Shown here piece by piece: positions 5,377-5,410 of a stretch of DNA of 5,410 bases. The stretch covers positions 1 through 5,410 of the forward strand of contig JASFWK010000138.1 of the NCBI GenBank assembly GCA_050049355.1, written 5' to 3'. This DNA is from JASFWK01 sp050049355. GTDB taxonomy: Bacteria > Chloroflexota > Anaerolineae > B4-G1 > DUEL01. The position numbers were made by a program, and so were the translations under genes. The notes under the pieces were generated by a model that ran no database searches, was not told the DNA's origin, and saw only the letters and a list, made by a program, of their open reading frames with translations. Within the stretch, counting starts at the first letter, position 1. Every line of letters begins with the position of its first letter.

Positions 5377-5410
5377 CCATTTCTCCAGACAAGCACAGGT
5401 ACGCGCCTTC

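Overview
The window looks like ordinary chromosomal DNA from a GC-rich bacterium (roughly 60% GC by eye). The best lineage clue is the gene at 3823-4641: two membrane helices, then a long Pro/Thr/Ser linker of the 'PTPTP' kind, then an extracytoplasmic beta-rich domain. That design is common in Chloroflexota, especially Anaerolineae-like lineages. The lineage is an inference from architecture and gene content, not a demonstrated fact. I see no mobile element, CRISPR array, rRNA, tRNA or phage gene.

Left part, minus strand: a promoter at about 1462-1435 drives a pyridoxal-phosphate alpha-oxoamine synthase that resembles bacterial serine palmitoyltransferase (204-1385, 393 aa). Just behind its stop codon a second, near-consensus promoter (200-172) drives a small FmdB-type zinc-ribbon gene that runs off the left edge (start at 154).

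Middle, plus strand: a 337-bp divergent intergenic region (1386-1722) holds the synthase promoter, a 35-bp imperfect inverted repeat and an extended -10 promoter for uvrC. The uvrC gene (1723-3579, 618 aa) is complete. It has the GIY-YIG nuclease, a four-cysteine cluster motif, the UVR domain, the RNase H-like nuclease and a C-terminal helix-hairpin-helix pair. A 243-bp gap follows, with an extended -10 promoter, a small inverted repeat over it and a 5' leader of about 127 nt. Then comes the membrane-anchored protein with the Pro/Thr linker (3823-4641). Its linker DNA is so C-rich that the template strand carries a strong G-quadruplex motif.

Right part: the membrane gene converges with an unrecognised minus-strand gene (4870-5376, GTG start, possibly longer). 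The 228-bp gap between them contains two neighbouring hairpins or palindromes but no U-tract terminator.

The genes do not form an evident pathway: DNA repair, an amino-acid/acyl-CoA condensing enzyme, a zinc ribbon, a surface-facing protein and an unknown. Four genes have their promoter or start context readable here, and each of the three with a promoter appears to be its own transcription unit. I found no convincing new biological system. The items most worth checking are the serine palmitoyltransferase-like enzyme, the unknown domain of the membrane protein, the template-strand G-quadruplex, and a near-identical 16-nt motif shared by two intergenic regions.
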